Source: DYGX01 sp035325905
Lineage (GTDB): Bacteria; Chloroflexota; Anaerolineae; Aggregatilineales; Aggregatilineaceae
NCBI GenBank assembly: GCA_035325905.1
Contig: DAOKYY010000010.1
Span: 1 to 63,058, forward strand
DNA: 63,058 nucleotides
Reading direction: 5' to 3'
Within the stretch, counting starts at the first letter, position 1. Every line of letters starts with the position of its first letter. The position numbers and the translations under genes were made by a program. Of this stretch, positions 8,397 to 16,808 are shown piece after piece. Below the pieces are notes generated by a model. The model saw nothing but the letters and a program-made list of their open reading frames with translations. It was not told where the DNA came from and ran no database searches.

Positions 8397-8427
8397 CACC
8401 CCGGCGGCCTGAACCGGGGTGTTTTTT
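8397..8427 (+). terminator. Rho-independent terminator after fabH
   Basis: CACCCCGG (8397-8404) pairs exactly with CCGGGGTG (8414-8421) over a 9-nt loop, followed by six T. Confidence 0.88.
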
Positions 8428-8548
8428 GTCCCGGGACCGGCAGCCTGCCCGCAAGCGCGCTGGCGTCAAACAGGCCGAACGAGTATCCTACCAGATGGAT
8501 GGAGCCGGTGAAGGATGGCGGAAATTTTGAGAACAGGGAGCGCGATTG

Positions 8549-9436
8549 ATGAGCGAGACGCGACACGACAGCCCACTCAGACAGGCGCGCGAGCGCGTGC
8601 AGAAGCTGCGAGACGCTGCCCCCGGCGACCAGCGCCAGGAACTTGACGCCATCCTTCACCTGCTGGATGACGCGGCGAAGCGCGGCGAGGATGCCGGCGC
8701 CGAAACGCTGCGCGCGCGGCTGGACGAGGTGATCCAGACGACCGCGAAGTTTACCTCGCTCATGGTGCACGAGATTCGCATCCCGCTGACCAGCATCAAG
8801 GGGTATTCCGACATGCTCGCCAAGCACATCGCCGGGCCGCTGAACGAGATGCAGCAGCAGTTTGCCGAAACTGTGCGCGCCAACGTCAGCCGCATGGAGA
8901 ACCTGGTGACTGATGTCAGCGACGCCAGCAAGCTCTACGCCGGACGTATCCGTCTCGATCCCAAGCTCGATCTGTACAAAAACATCGCGCTCCAGGTCGA
9001 GAAGGACCTGTCCGGGCTGGCGAGCGATCGAGGGGTCACACTGACGTTTGAGACTCCCAGCGGCCTGCCGATGCTGAACATCGACGGCGAGCGGCTGGCG
9101 CTGGTGCTGCGCAAGCTGGTCGCCAACGCGCTCCAGTACACGCCAGAGGGCGGCCAGGTGACGGTCTGCGCCGAGGCCGCTGGCGACCGGCTCAAGGTCT
9201 CGGTGATGGACACCGGGATCGGTATGTCGCCGGAAGATCAGGCGCACGTCGGCGAGCGGTTCTGGCGCTCCGAAGACGAGCGCGTGCGCGAGATCAAGGG
9301 GCACGGGCTGGGGCTGTCCATCGCGATGGGCATGATCGCGCTGATGGGCGGCGAGTTTTTCTTCACCAGCGAACGCGACAAAGGGAGCACCTTTGGCTTC
9401 ACGCTGCCTGCGGCCCGCGCCGAGCTGGAAAGCTGA
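8549..9436 (+). CDS. Soluble orphan sensor histidine kinase
   Basis: The 295-residue kinase has a short helical amino terminus without membrane spans, a HisKA dimerisation domain with the H box MVHEIRIPLTSIKGYSD (His near residue 73), and a HATPase domain with N box LRKLVANALQYTPEGG, G1 DTGIGMSPED, F box FWRSED and G2 GHGLGLSIAMGM. It would autophosphorylate on that His and pass phosphate to a response regulator, but none is encoded in the window. The input is presumably another protein or a cytoplasmic cue. ATG 8549 follows AGGGAG by eight bases. It follows the fabH terminator, so it has its own promoter, not identified. Confidence 0.88.
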   Translation: MSETRHDSPLRQARERVQKLRDAAPGDQRQELDAILHLLDDAAKRGEDAGAETLRARLDEVIQTTAKFTSLMVHEIRIPLTSIKGYSDMLAKHIAGPLNEMQQQFAETVRANVSRMENLVTDVSDASKLYAGRIRLDPKLDLYKNIALQVEKDLSGLASDRGVTLTFETPSGLPMLNIDGERLALVLRKLVANALQYTPEGGQVTVCAEAAGDRLKVSVMDTGIGMSPEDQAHVGERFWRSEDERVREIKGHGLGLSIAMGMIALMGGEFFFTSERDKGSTFGFTLPAARAELES

Positions 9437-9527
9437 GTGTGCCGCCCGCCGGAGCCGGTCAGATGCTGCGCGGCGGGAGCACGTGTTGATGCGAGAGAAC
9501 TGCGAAAGACAGTGAAAGGCGGAGGCT

Positions 9528-10247
9528 ATGTCTGAGACTCCTGAGCAGCGCGCCCACGAAGTGGCCCGCATCATTGACCACACCCTGCTGAAGCCGGACG
9601 CGACGCGCGAGCAGATCGAGCGGCTGTGCGCCGAAGCGCGGCGCTATCGCTTCAAATCGGTGTGCGTCAACCCGACCTGGGTCCCGTTGTGCGTCGCGCT
9701 GCTGGCGGAAACCCCGGAGGTGCTGGTCTGCACGGTGATCGGCTTTCCGCTCGGCGCGAACACGCCGGAGGCCAAGTCCTACGAGGCGCGGCAGGCGATC
9801 CGCATCGGAGCGCGCGAAGTCGACATGGTGATGAACGCCGGCGCGCTGAAATCAGGTGATCGCGAGCTGGTCGAGCGGGACATCCGCGCCGTCGTCGAGA
9901 CCGCTCATGCGGCTGGCGCGCTGTGCAAGGTCATCCTCGAAACCGGGCTGCTGTCAAACGACGAGATCGAAATGGCCTGCCGAGTCGCACAGGCGGCGGG
10001 CGCCGACTTCGTCAAGACCTCGACCGGGTTCGGACCGGGCGGAGCGACCGTCGAGCATATTGCTCTGATGCGGCGGACCGTTGGCCCGCAGATGGGCGTC
10101 AAAGCGTCTGGCGGGGTGCGCACGTTCGAGGACGTGCAGGCGCTGGTCGCCGCGGGTGCGACGCGGATCGGCGCGAGCGCGGGCGTGCGGATTGTGGAGC
10201 AGGCGCTCGGCCTGCCGGCCGGCGGCGAGCCGTCTGCGGGGTACTAG
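9528..10247 (+). CDS. deoC: Deoxyribose-phosphate aldolase
   Basis: DeoC cleaves 2-deoxyribose 5-phosphate to glyceraldehyde 3-phosphate and acetaldehyde in nucleoside salvage. All key residues are present: the Asp in REVDMVMNAG, the Schiff-base Lys in FVKTSTGFGPGG, and the second Lys in GVKASGGVRTFEDV. The start IIDHTLLKPDAT and VCTVIGFPLGANT are typical. Length (239) is normal for the bacterial short form. GGAGG immediately precedes ATG 9528. It lies 10 bp before comEA, so the two are probably co-transcribed although functionally unrelated. Confidence 0.93.
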   Translation: MSETPEQRAHEVARIIDHTLLKPDATREQIERLCAEARRYRFKSVCVNPTWVPLCVALLAETPEVLVCTVIGFPLGANTPEAKSYEARQAIRIGAREVDMVMNAGALKSGDRELVERDIRAVVETAHAAGALCKVILETGLLSNDEIEMACRVAQAAGADFVKTSTGFGPGGATVEHIALMRRTVGPQMGVKASGGVRTFEDVQALVAAGATRIGASAGVRIVEQALGLPAGGEPSAGY

Positions 10248-10257
10248 GAGCGGGGGG

Positions 10258-11118
10258 ATGGAGAGCGTCGAACCTGGCGCGGAGCCTCTGCTGGGGCGCT
10301 ACCGGCTGATCATCTACGCGGCGCTGGCGCTGGTGCTTGCGGGCGGGGTGCTGGCGCTGCTATCCAGCCGGCCCAAACCGGCGACGATCACGATTATTCC
10401 CCCGGAGCCAACGGCGATTCCGTCAGCGACGCCGATTCCTTCGGCAACGCCGACGCCTGGCCCCTACATGGTGTACATTACCGGCGCGGTCGAGCGGCCT
10501 AACGCCCTGGTCACGCTCGACTACGGCAGTCGGGTGATCGACGCGCTGAACGCGGCGGGCGGCTCGCGCTCGGACGCGAATCTCGATGTCGTGAACCTCG
10601 CGCAGAAGCTGGCGGATGGCGACCAGGTTCACGTGCCGGCCCTCCGCGCGCAACCGGGGCAGGCCAGCGCCGCCGTCAGGCTGATCACCCCGACGCCGGG
10701 CGAGCTGGTCGTCTATGTGACTGGCGCGGTGGTCCGGCCGGGCAGCCTGGTTTCGCTCCCGCCCGGCAGCCGGGTGAGCGACGCCGTCGAGGCAGCGGGC
10801 GGATTCGCCGCCGATGCGAACACGCAGGCGCTCAACCTGGGCGCTCGCCTGCTCGACGGCGATTTTGTGCACGTCCCGTCGCGCATCGTCGAGTCGCTGC
10901 CCACGCCGACGCCCAATCACGCGCCGATCGTGTACCTCAATTCCGCCACCGCCGACGAGCTGGCGCAACTGCCGGGGATTGGTCCAGCCCTGGCGCAGGC
11001 AATTGTCGAGTATCGGGACGCGCACGGCCCGTTCGCCACAGTGGACGCTCTGGACGCCGTGCCCGGTCTGGGACCGGCCAAGATCGAAGCGATTCGGGGG
11101 CAGGTGATTATCGACTGA
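10258..11118 (+). CDS. comEA: ComEA-like DNA-uptake protein with two SLBB domains and HhH
   Basis: The 286-residue protein has an amino-terminal membrane anchor (residues about 16-36, LIIYAALALVLAGGVLALL), a Pro/Thr linker, two SLBB domains (VYITGAVERPNALVTL near 70 and VVYVTGAVVRPGSLVSL near 155) and a carboxyl-terminal helix-hairpin-helix (YLNSATADELAQLPGIGPAL, then VPGLGPAKIEAI). ComEA is the extracytoplasmic double-stranded DNA receptor of natural transformation. Most ComEA proteins have one SLBB domain; the tandem copy is unusual. No comEC is in the window. ATG 10258 gives the membrane anchor. Its last 11 bp overlap the converging anti-sigma gene. Confidence 0.85.
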   Translation: MESVEPGAEPLLGRYRLIIYAALALVLAGGVLALLSSRPKPATITIIPPEPTAIPSATPIPSATPTPGPYMVYITGAVERPNALVTLDYGSRVIDALNAAGGSRSDANLDVVNLAQKLADGDQVHVPALRAQPGQASAAVRLITPTPGELVVYVTGAVVRPGSLVSLPPGSRVSDAVEAAGGFAADANTQALNLGARLLDGDFVHVPSRIVESLPTPTPNHAPIVYLNSATADELAQLPGIGPALAQAIVEYRDAHGPFATVDALDAVPGLGPAKIEAIRGQVIID

Positions 11119-12688
11119 GCGGCGCGACTGCGCTGTCAAGCACGCGCGCCGCCAGCGTGTCGCGCCAGGTCCAGCTCGCCGCATGGGGCAGGGGAACGTC
11201 GCTCACCAGACGCTGCGGCGTCTGGTCGCCGCTCGCTGCGACGAGCCACAGCTCCGCGCGCATTGCGCCATCGGGACGCCGGATGACAAACAGGTACTCC
11301 GGCCCGGCCCAGTAGGCCGCCTCTACCGGCGCTTCACCCGGCAGATAGACCGAGACAGCCTGCTCCGCGTTTGGCGTGTAAACCAGCAGCTGCCCGCCGT
11401 CCGCCCGATCGGGCACGACCGCCGCCAGGAGCGCGGCGCCCGGCGCCCAATCGACCTCCACCGGCGCTCGGAGATGACTTGGCGCCAAGCCTGCCAGCTC
11501 CACGGGCAGAGGCAGGGCGCTCAGACGATCTGTGCTCAGGGGGGGCGATACGCTGCCGGCGCTCACCAGCCGGGCGCGCCAGTCTTCGCGGGCCAGCGAG
11601 TCAACCGCCAGCGGCGCGGCTGGGCGCCGGATCAGATCAATGCGATAGAGCGTCGCGTGGCTACCGGGCGCTTCTGCCAGGGCGTCCCAGGTTGCCAGCA
11701 GCGTTCCGGCCTCCGGCCACGCCGCCGGAACCAGCAGCCGGACCTGCGGCGCTGGGTTGCGGACAATCTCGACGCGATAGCCGGTCGCCCGTTCGACGCG
11801 CCACACCGCCTGGATGCCCACGTCGAGGGCGTTGCCGAGCCTGCCCGCCGCCCCAACCGCGTAAGCGATCTGCCTGCCATCCGCCGACCAGACGGGTTTG
11901 CCCCACGCGCCTTCCGACGCCGGGACCAGCACGGACTGGGTCTGGCTCTGCGGCGAAAACACCGTTAATTGCCCGGTCCCATCGGTGTACGCCAGCGTTT
12001 TGCCGTCCGGCGACCAGGCCCACGCCGCCGCCGCGCGCACCGGCAGCTTGAGGTGCATTCCGCCGGAGGCCGCCTCCACCACGTTCAGCGTCTTACCGCG
12101 CTTGAACGCCAGCCAGCGCCCGTCCGGCGCGAAGTCCAGGTTCGACACATCCCGCACGTGGCGAACGGTGCGGACGATCTGTGATCGCTTCGGCGCCAGC
12201 CGCACAATCGCGATGCCATCTTCGAGCGCCAGGGCAACCAGCGCGGGCGGGCCGGAGTAGTCTTCTGTCACGTTCAGCGCGCGCAGCGCGAGCGTCTCCC
12301 GTGAAGGCGCCAGGGCCACCGCCGCCAGCACAAACGCCAGCGTCAGCGAGACAAGGGCAAAACCGCCCAGCAGCCGCGCCCGCCGGTAGGCGAGCGTGAC
12401 GTGGCGCGGCGCGTGGCGCCATACCCGCGCCACCGGGTCAAAGCTCACGCCTGGGCCGGGAACGGAGGCATCCAGGGTGCGGTGCAATTCGCCGGCGATC
12501 GAGTGCGCAAAGTCTTGCCGGGCGGCGACGGCTATCCGGCACGCGGCGCAGACGGACAGGTGCCGCTCGACGGCGCGGGCTTGCGCGGCGGATAGTTGGT
12601 CAAGCGCGTAGGCGGCCAGCGTAGCGGCATCATAATGCCCCTGATGCGTGTGCGCGTCGCCTAGCGAATCGTCTCCGTGACGAGCCAT
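11108..12688 (-). CDS. Transmembrane anti-sigma factor with extracytoplasmic beta-propeller
   Basis: The 526-residue protein starts inside the last codons of the ECF sigma gene (28-nt overlap), so the two are coupled. Its amino end is a zinc anti-sigma domain: HYDAATLAAYALDQLSAAQ followed by ERHLSVCAACR, matching the HxxxCxxC ligand set. One membrane span lies near residues 108-128 (LLGGFALVSLTLAFVLAAVAL). The remaining 390 residues are WD40/TolB-like propeller repeats with FAPDGRWLAFKRG, WSPDGKTLAYTDG and WSADGRQIAYAVG. The zinc domain would hold the sigma factor in the cytoplasm and the propeller would sense an external ligand or partner; the latter is inference. The 3' end overlaps comEA by 11 bp on the other strand. 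Confidence 0.85.
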   Translation of the reverse strand: MARHGDDSLGDAHTHQGHYDAATLAAYALDQLSAAQARAVERHLSVCAACRIAVAARQDFAHSIAGELHRTLDASVPGPGVSFDPVARVWRHAPRHVTLAYRRARLLGGFALVSLTLAFVLAAVALAPSRETLALRALNVTEDYSGPPALVALALEDGIAIVRLAPKRSQIVRTVRHVRDVSNLDFAPDGRWLAFKRGKTLNVVEAASGGMHLKLPVRAAAAWAWSPDGKTLAYTDGTGQLTVFSPQSQTQSVLVPASEGAWGKPVWSADGRQIAYAVGAAGRLGNALDVGIQAVWRVERATGYRVEIVRNPAPQVRLLVPAAWPEAGTLLATWDALAEAPGSHATLYRIDLIRRPAAPLAVDSLAREDWRARLVSAGSVSPPLSTDRLSALPLPVELAGLAPSHLRAPVEVDWAPGAALLAAVVPDRADGGQLLVYTPNAEQAVSVYLPGEAPVEAAYWAGPEYLFVIRRPDGAMRAELWLVAASGDQTPQRLVSDVPLPHAASWTWRDTLAARVLDSAVAPLSR

Positions 12689-13257
12689 CGAACCGTGTCT
12701 TCTCCCAAGTTCGCACGAAGCTTCTCAATCGCGAGTCGCAGGCGCGATCGTGCGGTGTTGAGAGAGCATCCCATGATCTCTCCCATCTCCTTATACGTGC
12801 AATCGGCGTAAAATCGCAAGACGATTGCTTCGCGCAGCTTGGGGCTGAGCTGGTTCATGGCCGCCATCAGTCCCGTTTCGATCTCGTGGGAGATGGCGTG
12901 CGCCTCAGGTCCGGGGGTGTAATCGCGCAGTTGGTTGCCCACTCCCAGCCACTGCGCGAGAGGGATGCTGGGCAGAATTTTCCGGCGTCGCTTGTCGCGG
13001 GCGCGGCTGACCGTGATCGTGTGCAGCCAGGTGCTGAAGCTGCTCAGGCCCGGATCGTAGCGGTAGATATTGAGCAGCGCGTAGGCGAGCGCGTCCTGCG
13101 CCACCTCTTCGGCGTCGGCGGTGTCACCCAGCAGGCCGAGCGCCAGCCGGTACGTGCGAAGCTGGTGGCGCTCGAATAGCTCGCGGGCGGCGCGCTCGTC
13201 GCCCGCCTGAGCGCGGCGGATCACAGCGAAGTCGTTCATCCGGGGTTCCACTGTCAT
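12661..13257 (-). CDS. ECF RNA polymerase sigma factor
   Basis: The 198-residue protein has region 2 (AARELFERHQLRTYRLALGL, TADAEEVAQDALAYALLNIY, SSFSTWLHTITVSRARD) and region 4 (LSPKLREAIVLRFYADCTYKE, then CSLNTARSRLRLAIEKLR). Its 3' end overlaps the propeller anti-sigma gene by 28 nt. MTVEPRMNDF gives two possible starts, 13257 and 13239. The zinc-domain partner makes this the most conventional sigma/anti-sigma pair of the four in the window. Confidence 0.9.
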   Translation of the reverse strand: MTVEPRMNDFAVIRRAQAGDERAARELFERHQLRTYRLALGLLGDTADAEEVAQDALAYALLNIYRYDPGLSSFSTWLHTITVSRARDKRRRKILPSIPLAQWLGVGNQLRDYTPGPEAHAISHEIETGLMAAMNQLSPKLREAIVLRFYADCTYKEMGEIMGCSLNTARSRLRLAIEKLRANLGEDTVRWLVTETIR

Positions 13258-13407
13258 CGGCTGAGGGCGTGAATGGTCTACTTATTAATACCATCTTCCC
13301 CGGCGAAGCGTTCAAGCCGGGCGCCAGATCGCGCCGCGCCCTGGCGGGTTGCCGCCACCTCCAGCCCGCTGCCGGCCGGTCTTGCCGGGCAAACTACACC
13401 GGACGCT

Positions 13408-13434
13408 CGCCCGGCTGCCCGCCCTGGCCGGGCG
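13408..13434 (-). other. GC-rich hairpin after hutI
   Basis: CGCCCGGC and GCCGGGCG form an 8-bp stem eight bases beyond the hutI stop. No T tract follows, so it may stabilise the 3' end or be a weak terminator. The rest of 13258-13441 holds no recognised gene; TATTAAT near 13283 on the minus strand is a weak -10 candidate for the sigma gene. Confidence 0.4.
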
Positions 13435-13441
13435 CTCTCGC

Positions 13442-14737
13442 CTAAACGGGCAGCCCCGCCCACCAGGCGTGATACACAATCTGGCCGCGCTTGACGACGA
13501 CCTGCGCCAGGTTCCGCCCGAAGCGATAGCTCAGGTGCGGGTAGGCCGGGGCGTCCCAGATCACCAGGTCGCCCTGTTTGCCCGCTTCCAGGCTGCCGAT
13601 CTCGTCACCCCGGCCGATCGCGAAGGCGGCGTTGATCGTGGCGGCGGCGAGCGCCTGGGCCGGGGACAGCCGCATGGCGCGCGTTGCCAGCGCCATGACG
13701 AACTGCATGCTCTCGTTCCAGGCCGTGCCGGGGTTGCAGTCGGTCGCAATCGCCAGCGCCGCGCCCGCGTCCAGCCAGCGACGGGCGTTCGGATAGCGCG
13801 TCTGGCCTAAGCCGAACGGAGTGGGCGGCAGCGCGACGGCGATCGTGCTCGACGCCGCGACCGCTTCGATCTCGTCGTCCGGCGTCGCGACAATATGATC
13901 GACCGAGACCGCGCCCAGCTCCGCAGCGAGCCTGGCCCCGCCCAGCGCGTCGAACTCGTCCGCGTGGACCTTCAGCGCCATGCCATACCCGGCGGCGGCT
14001 TCCAGGATGCGTCGCGTCTGCGCCAGGTCGAACGCGCCTGTCTCGCAGAACACATCGCAGAACAGCGTGCCCGGCCAGTGCTCGGCGCGCCACTCGGCGA
14101 CGGCAGGCAGCATCTCGTCCACGACCAGGTCGACGTAGCCGTCCGGGTTGCCCGCGTACTCCGGCGGGATGGCGTGTGCGCCGAGAAACGTTAGCGCGAG
14201 ATCTGCCGGATGCTCGCTGTCGAGCAGGGCGGCGGCGTTCAGCATCGCGATCTCGCTGGAGGTTGTCAGACCGTAGCCGGTTTTCACCTCGACGCTGGTC
14301 GTGCCGTGCGCCAGCATCGCCGCCAGCCGCGCCTTTGACTGCTCGACCAGCGCCGCCAGATCGGCCTCGCGCGTGGCCTGGACGGTCCGCACGATCCCGC
14401 CGCCCTCGGCCATGATCTGCTGGTAGGTCGCGCCCATCAGCCGCCGCTCGAACTCGTCAGCCCGGTCGCCGGCCCACACCAGATGCGTGTGCGGATCGAC
14501 CAGCCCCGGCGTGACCAGTCGCCCTTGCGCGTTGAGCGCCGTCGCCCCTTCATAGCGCGCGCGCAGGTCTGCGTCATCCCCGATCGCCACGACCGCCCCC
14601 TGGTCAATCGCGATCGCGGCGTTTTCGAGCAGGCCCAGCTCGCCGAGGCGCGCGCCACGCTGCGGCCCGCCCTCCTGCGCCGGAACCCTACAAAGCTGAC
14701 CGATATTGTGCACCAGCAAATCGACTTGCTGCTTCAT
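13442..14737 (-). CDS. hutI: Imidazolonepropionase
   Basis: HutI opens the ring of 4-imidazolone-5-propionate to N-formimino-L-glutamate in histidine degradation. The 431-residue protein has the amidohydrolase metal motif DPHTHLVWAGDR, EFERRLMGATYQQI, GGGIVRTVQATR, the substrate-binding stretch EVKTGYGL, the second metal His in VHADEFDALGG, SVDHIV, and ATDCNPGTAW. All are as in characterised HutI. No hutH, hutU or hutG/F gene is nearby, which is unusual because hut genes normally cluster. A related cyclic-amide hydrolase is possible but the motif match is specific. Confidence 0.9.
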   Translation of the reverse strand: MKQQVDLLVHNIGQLCRVPAQEGGPQRGARLGELGLLENAAIAIDQGAVVAIGDDADLRARYEGATALNAQGRLVTPGLVDPHTHLVWAGDRADEFERRLMGATYQQIMAEGGGIVRTVQATREADLAALVEQSKARLAAMLAHGTTSVEVKTGYGLTTSSEIAMLNAAALLDSEHPADLALTFLGAHAIPPEYAGNPDGYVDLVVDEMLPAVAEWRAEHWPGTLFCDVFCETGAFDLAQTRRILEAAAGYGMALKVHADEFDALGGARLAAELGAVSVDHIVATPDDEIEAVAASSTIAVALPPTPFGLGQTRYPNARRWLDAGAALAIATDCNPGTAWNESMQFVMALATRAMRLSPAQALAAATINAAFAIGRGDEIGSLEAGKQGDLVIWDAPAYPHLSYRFGRNLAQVVVKRGQIVYHAWWAGLPV

Positions 14738-14796
14738 GGGCCTGTGGTCCAGTCACCTGGGCCTGCGTGGGTGTAGACCGCGCAGGCGGGAGATGG

Positions 14797-14802
14797 TACG
14801 AT
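14797..14802 (+). promoter_or_regulatory. Candidate -10 box before trmD
   Basis: TACGAT lies 17 bp after TAGACC (14774-14779) and 35 bp before the trmD start. Both boxes are imperfect but spacing is optimal. Confidence 0.35.
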
Positions 14803-14837
14803 TACACTCGCGACGACGATCCCTCGGCGAGGTGGCT

Positions 14838-15584
14838 ATGCAGATCGACATTCTCACGCTGTTCCCGTCGATGTTCGACGGGCCGCTCACCGAGAGCATC
14901 CTCAAGCGCGCGCAGGAAAAGCGGCTGCTGTCACTACGGTTACATGATATTCGGAATTACACAACTGACAAGCACCGCACCGTCGACGACACGCCCTATG
15001 GCGGGGGCGGGGGCATGGTGATGATGCCCGGGCCGCTGATCGACGCCGTCGAGGCGGTGCGCGGCCCCGATCTCGCCGTCCCGGTGATCCTGCTCACGCC
15101 GCAGGGCCGGGTTTTCACACAGCGGGTCGCGCAGGAGCTGGCGCAGCGCCCGCGCCTGGTGCTGGTCTGCGGGCGCTACGAAGGCGTGGACGAGCGCGTC
15201 CGCCAGACGGTGATTACCGACGAGATCAGCATCGGCGATTATGTCCTGACCGGCGGCGAGCTGGCGGCGATGGTGCTGATCGACGCCGTGGCGCGGCTGA
15301 TTCCGGGGGTGCTGGGTGCACGCTGGGCAGCGGACGAGGACTCGCACGCGATGGGCCTGCTCGAATACCCGCATTACACGCGCCCGCCGGAGATTCGCGG
15401 GCTGCGTGTGCCGGATGTGCTGCTGGAAGGCGATCACGCGGCGGTTGAGCGCTGGCGGCGCCTGGAGGCGATCCGCCGCACGTGGCGCCGCCGACCCGAT
15501 CTGCTGCTCAGCGCGGAGCTGTCCGCCGCCGAGCAGTGGTTCCTGGCCGATCTGGCTGAGCAGGACGCGCCGATGCTGCTGTGA
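14838..15584 (+). CDS. trmD: tRNA (guanine-37-N1)-methyltransferase
   Basis: TrmD methylates G37 next to the anticodon of tRNAs reading CNN-type codons, using SAM bound in a knot. The 248-residue protein shows MQIDILTLFPSMFDGPL, HDIRNYTTDKHRTVDDTPYG, GGGGGMVM, the knot motif CGRYEGVDERV, EISIGDYVLTGGE and LLEYPHYTRP. Length is normal. ATG 14838 is preceded by GAGGTGG; the open frame from 14706 is unsupported. The usual neighbours rpsP, rimM and rplS are absent, so the gene is outside the common ribosomal operon. Confidence 0.95.
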   Translation: MQIDILTLFPSMFDGPLTESILKRAQEKRLLSLRLHDIRNYTTDKHRTVDDTPYGGGGGMVMMPGPLIDAVEAVRGPDLAVPVILLTPQGRVFTQRVAQELAQRPRLVLVCGRYEGVDERVRQTVITDEISIGDYVLTGGELAAMVLIDAVARLIPGVLGARWAADEDSHAMGLLEYPHYTRPPEIRGLRVPDVLLEGDHAAVERWRRLEAIRRTWRRRPDLLLSAELSAAEQWFLADLAEQDAPMLL

Positions 15585-15612
15585 GCGACCGCAACCGGGC
15601 GCGCGACGCGCG

Positions 15613-16608
15613 CTAACCGGTCTCGCCTCGGCGCAAGGCGTCCAGCGCCGCTTGCTCTTCCTGCCAGACCGGCATCGACTCCCAGCGCCGGCGCAGGGCT
15701 TCCAGGCGGGGATAGCCGTCGGCGTACTCGTCGGCCCACTCTTGCGCAAAATCCCCGCGCCGGATGCTATCCAGCACCCCTTCCATCTGCCGCGTGAGCT
15801 TGACCTCTTTGAAGCGCGCCATGCGCGACAGCGTGCCGTACTGGCTGGTGAGCGAGTGCGTCTGCATACTGGGTAGAATCCCGCGCTCGGCCCACTTTGA
15901 CACGATAAAGCCAAGCTCGCCGGAGAGGTACAGGCTGCTGTAGATCGCTTCCGGCGGAAAACCCTCGCGGCTGAGGACTTCGATCGCGGTTTGGAGTACA
16001 CTATGGAGGGCAGGCAGCACGGCCTGTTGCGAGAAAAGGTCCAGCTCGGCTTCTTGCTGGAACGTCAGCTCGACGGCGCCGCGATGGAGGGCGCCGAGCG
16101 CCTTGGCTACGCCAAGCACGCGCGGCCAGGCCTGGCCGGATGCGTCCTGCGCGACGGCGACGAAGCTGGGAAAACCGGTCCCCGCGACGTAGCCTTCGCG
16201 CACGCCCTCGCCGGTCGATTGGGGCGCCACCAGCACCACATCGACAAACGGCGGCGGCTCGATCAGGCCGAACGCGATGTTGTAGCCGGAGGCGAAGACG
16301 AGCGTGTCGCCGCGCTTCAGACTCGGCGCAACTGAGGTAAGATAGATTTGGGGAGCCAGCTCGTCGGGAACCATCAGGAACATGAGATCCGCCCGGCGCG
16401 CGGCTTCGGGCAAGGCCACCACTTCGAAGCCATCGTGATAGGCTTGCGCGGCGTACTCGTCGCTGCGATTGCCGATCAGAACCGGGAAGGCGCTGTCTCG
16501 CAGGTTGAGCGCCAGCGGGCGGCCCATGTTGCCATAACCGAGCACCGCCAGGGTGCGATCCATGAGCACGCCGAGATTGGCGTCGGAGTCGCGATAGATT
16601 ACGGCCAT
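15613..16608 (-). CDS. Ketol-acid-reductoisomerase-like protein lacking key catalytic residues
   Basis: The 331-residue protein matches class I IlvC over its whole length: LGYGNMGRPLALNLRDSAF at the Rossmann motif, IGNRSDEY, MVPDELAPQIY, NIAFGLIEPPPFVDV, GYVAGTGFPSFVAVAQD, and ELDLFSQQAVLPAL in the helical domain. Several catalytic positions differ: the His of the usual HGFNI is Ser107 (ASGYNI), the Lys of VAPK is Gln130, the second metal-binding Glu of DLFGEQ is Gln194, and the next metal Glu is non-acidic. Asp190 and a later Glu (231) remain. It may bind NAD(P)H but is unlikely to catalyse the normal reaction. ATG 16608 gives the IlvC-like MAVIYRDSDANL; AAAGGGA lies upstream. No branched-chain amino-acid genes are nearby. 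Confidence 0.75.
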   Translation of the reverse strand: MAVIYRDSDANLGVLMDRTLAVLGYGNMGRPLALNLRDSAFPVLIGNRSDEYAAQAYHDGFEVVALPEAARRADLMFLMVPDELAPQIYLTSVAPSLKRGDTLVFASGYNIAFGLIEPPPFVDVVLVAPQSTGEGVREGYVAGTGFPSFVAVAQDASGQAWPRVLGVAKALGALHRGAVELTFQQEAELDLFSQQAVLPALHSVLQTAIEVLSREGFPPEAIYSSLYLSGELGFIVSKWAERGILPSMQTHSLTSQYGTLSRMARFKEVKLTRQMEGVLDSIRRGDFAQEWADEYADGYPRLEALRRRWESMPVWQEEQAALDALRRGETG

Positions 16609-16750
16609 AAGCGCGGGGTCCCTTTCCTGCTGGCGTCGGGGCAGCGCCAGGATGTTTCGTGGCAAGTGCGCGCATTCTACCGTGATCGCGGGGCCGTGTC
16701 TATCGTGATGCCATTTGGCTGCTCGACGCAACCACAGCCCCGCGCGTGCG

Positions 16751-16756
16751 TATACT
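16751..16756 (+). promoter_or_regulatory. -10-like box TATACT before third plus-strand ECF sigma gene
   Basis: GTATACT lies 53 nt before GTG 16809. No good -35 hexamer is seen at 16-18 bp. Confidence 0.3.
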
Positions 16757-16808
16757 CCGAATAGCAGGGGACGACATCGTCTGTCGGCCAGGGTAGGGTA
16801 GACACATT

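Noticed and set aside
7187..9583. A 798-codon minus-strand open frame across fabH, the kinase gene and the start of deoC
   Set aside because: It is a shadow of three clear plus-strand genes with intact motifs and shows low-complexity Arg/His/Gln-rich sequence.
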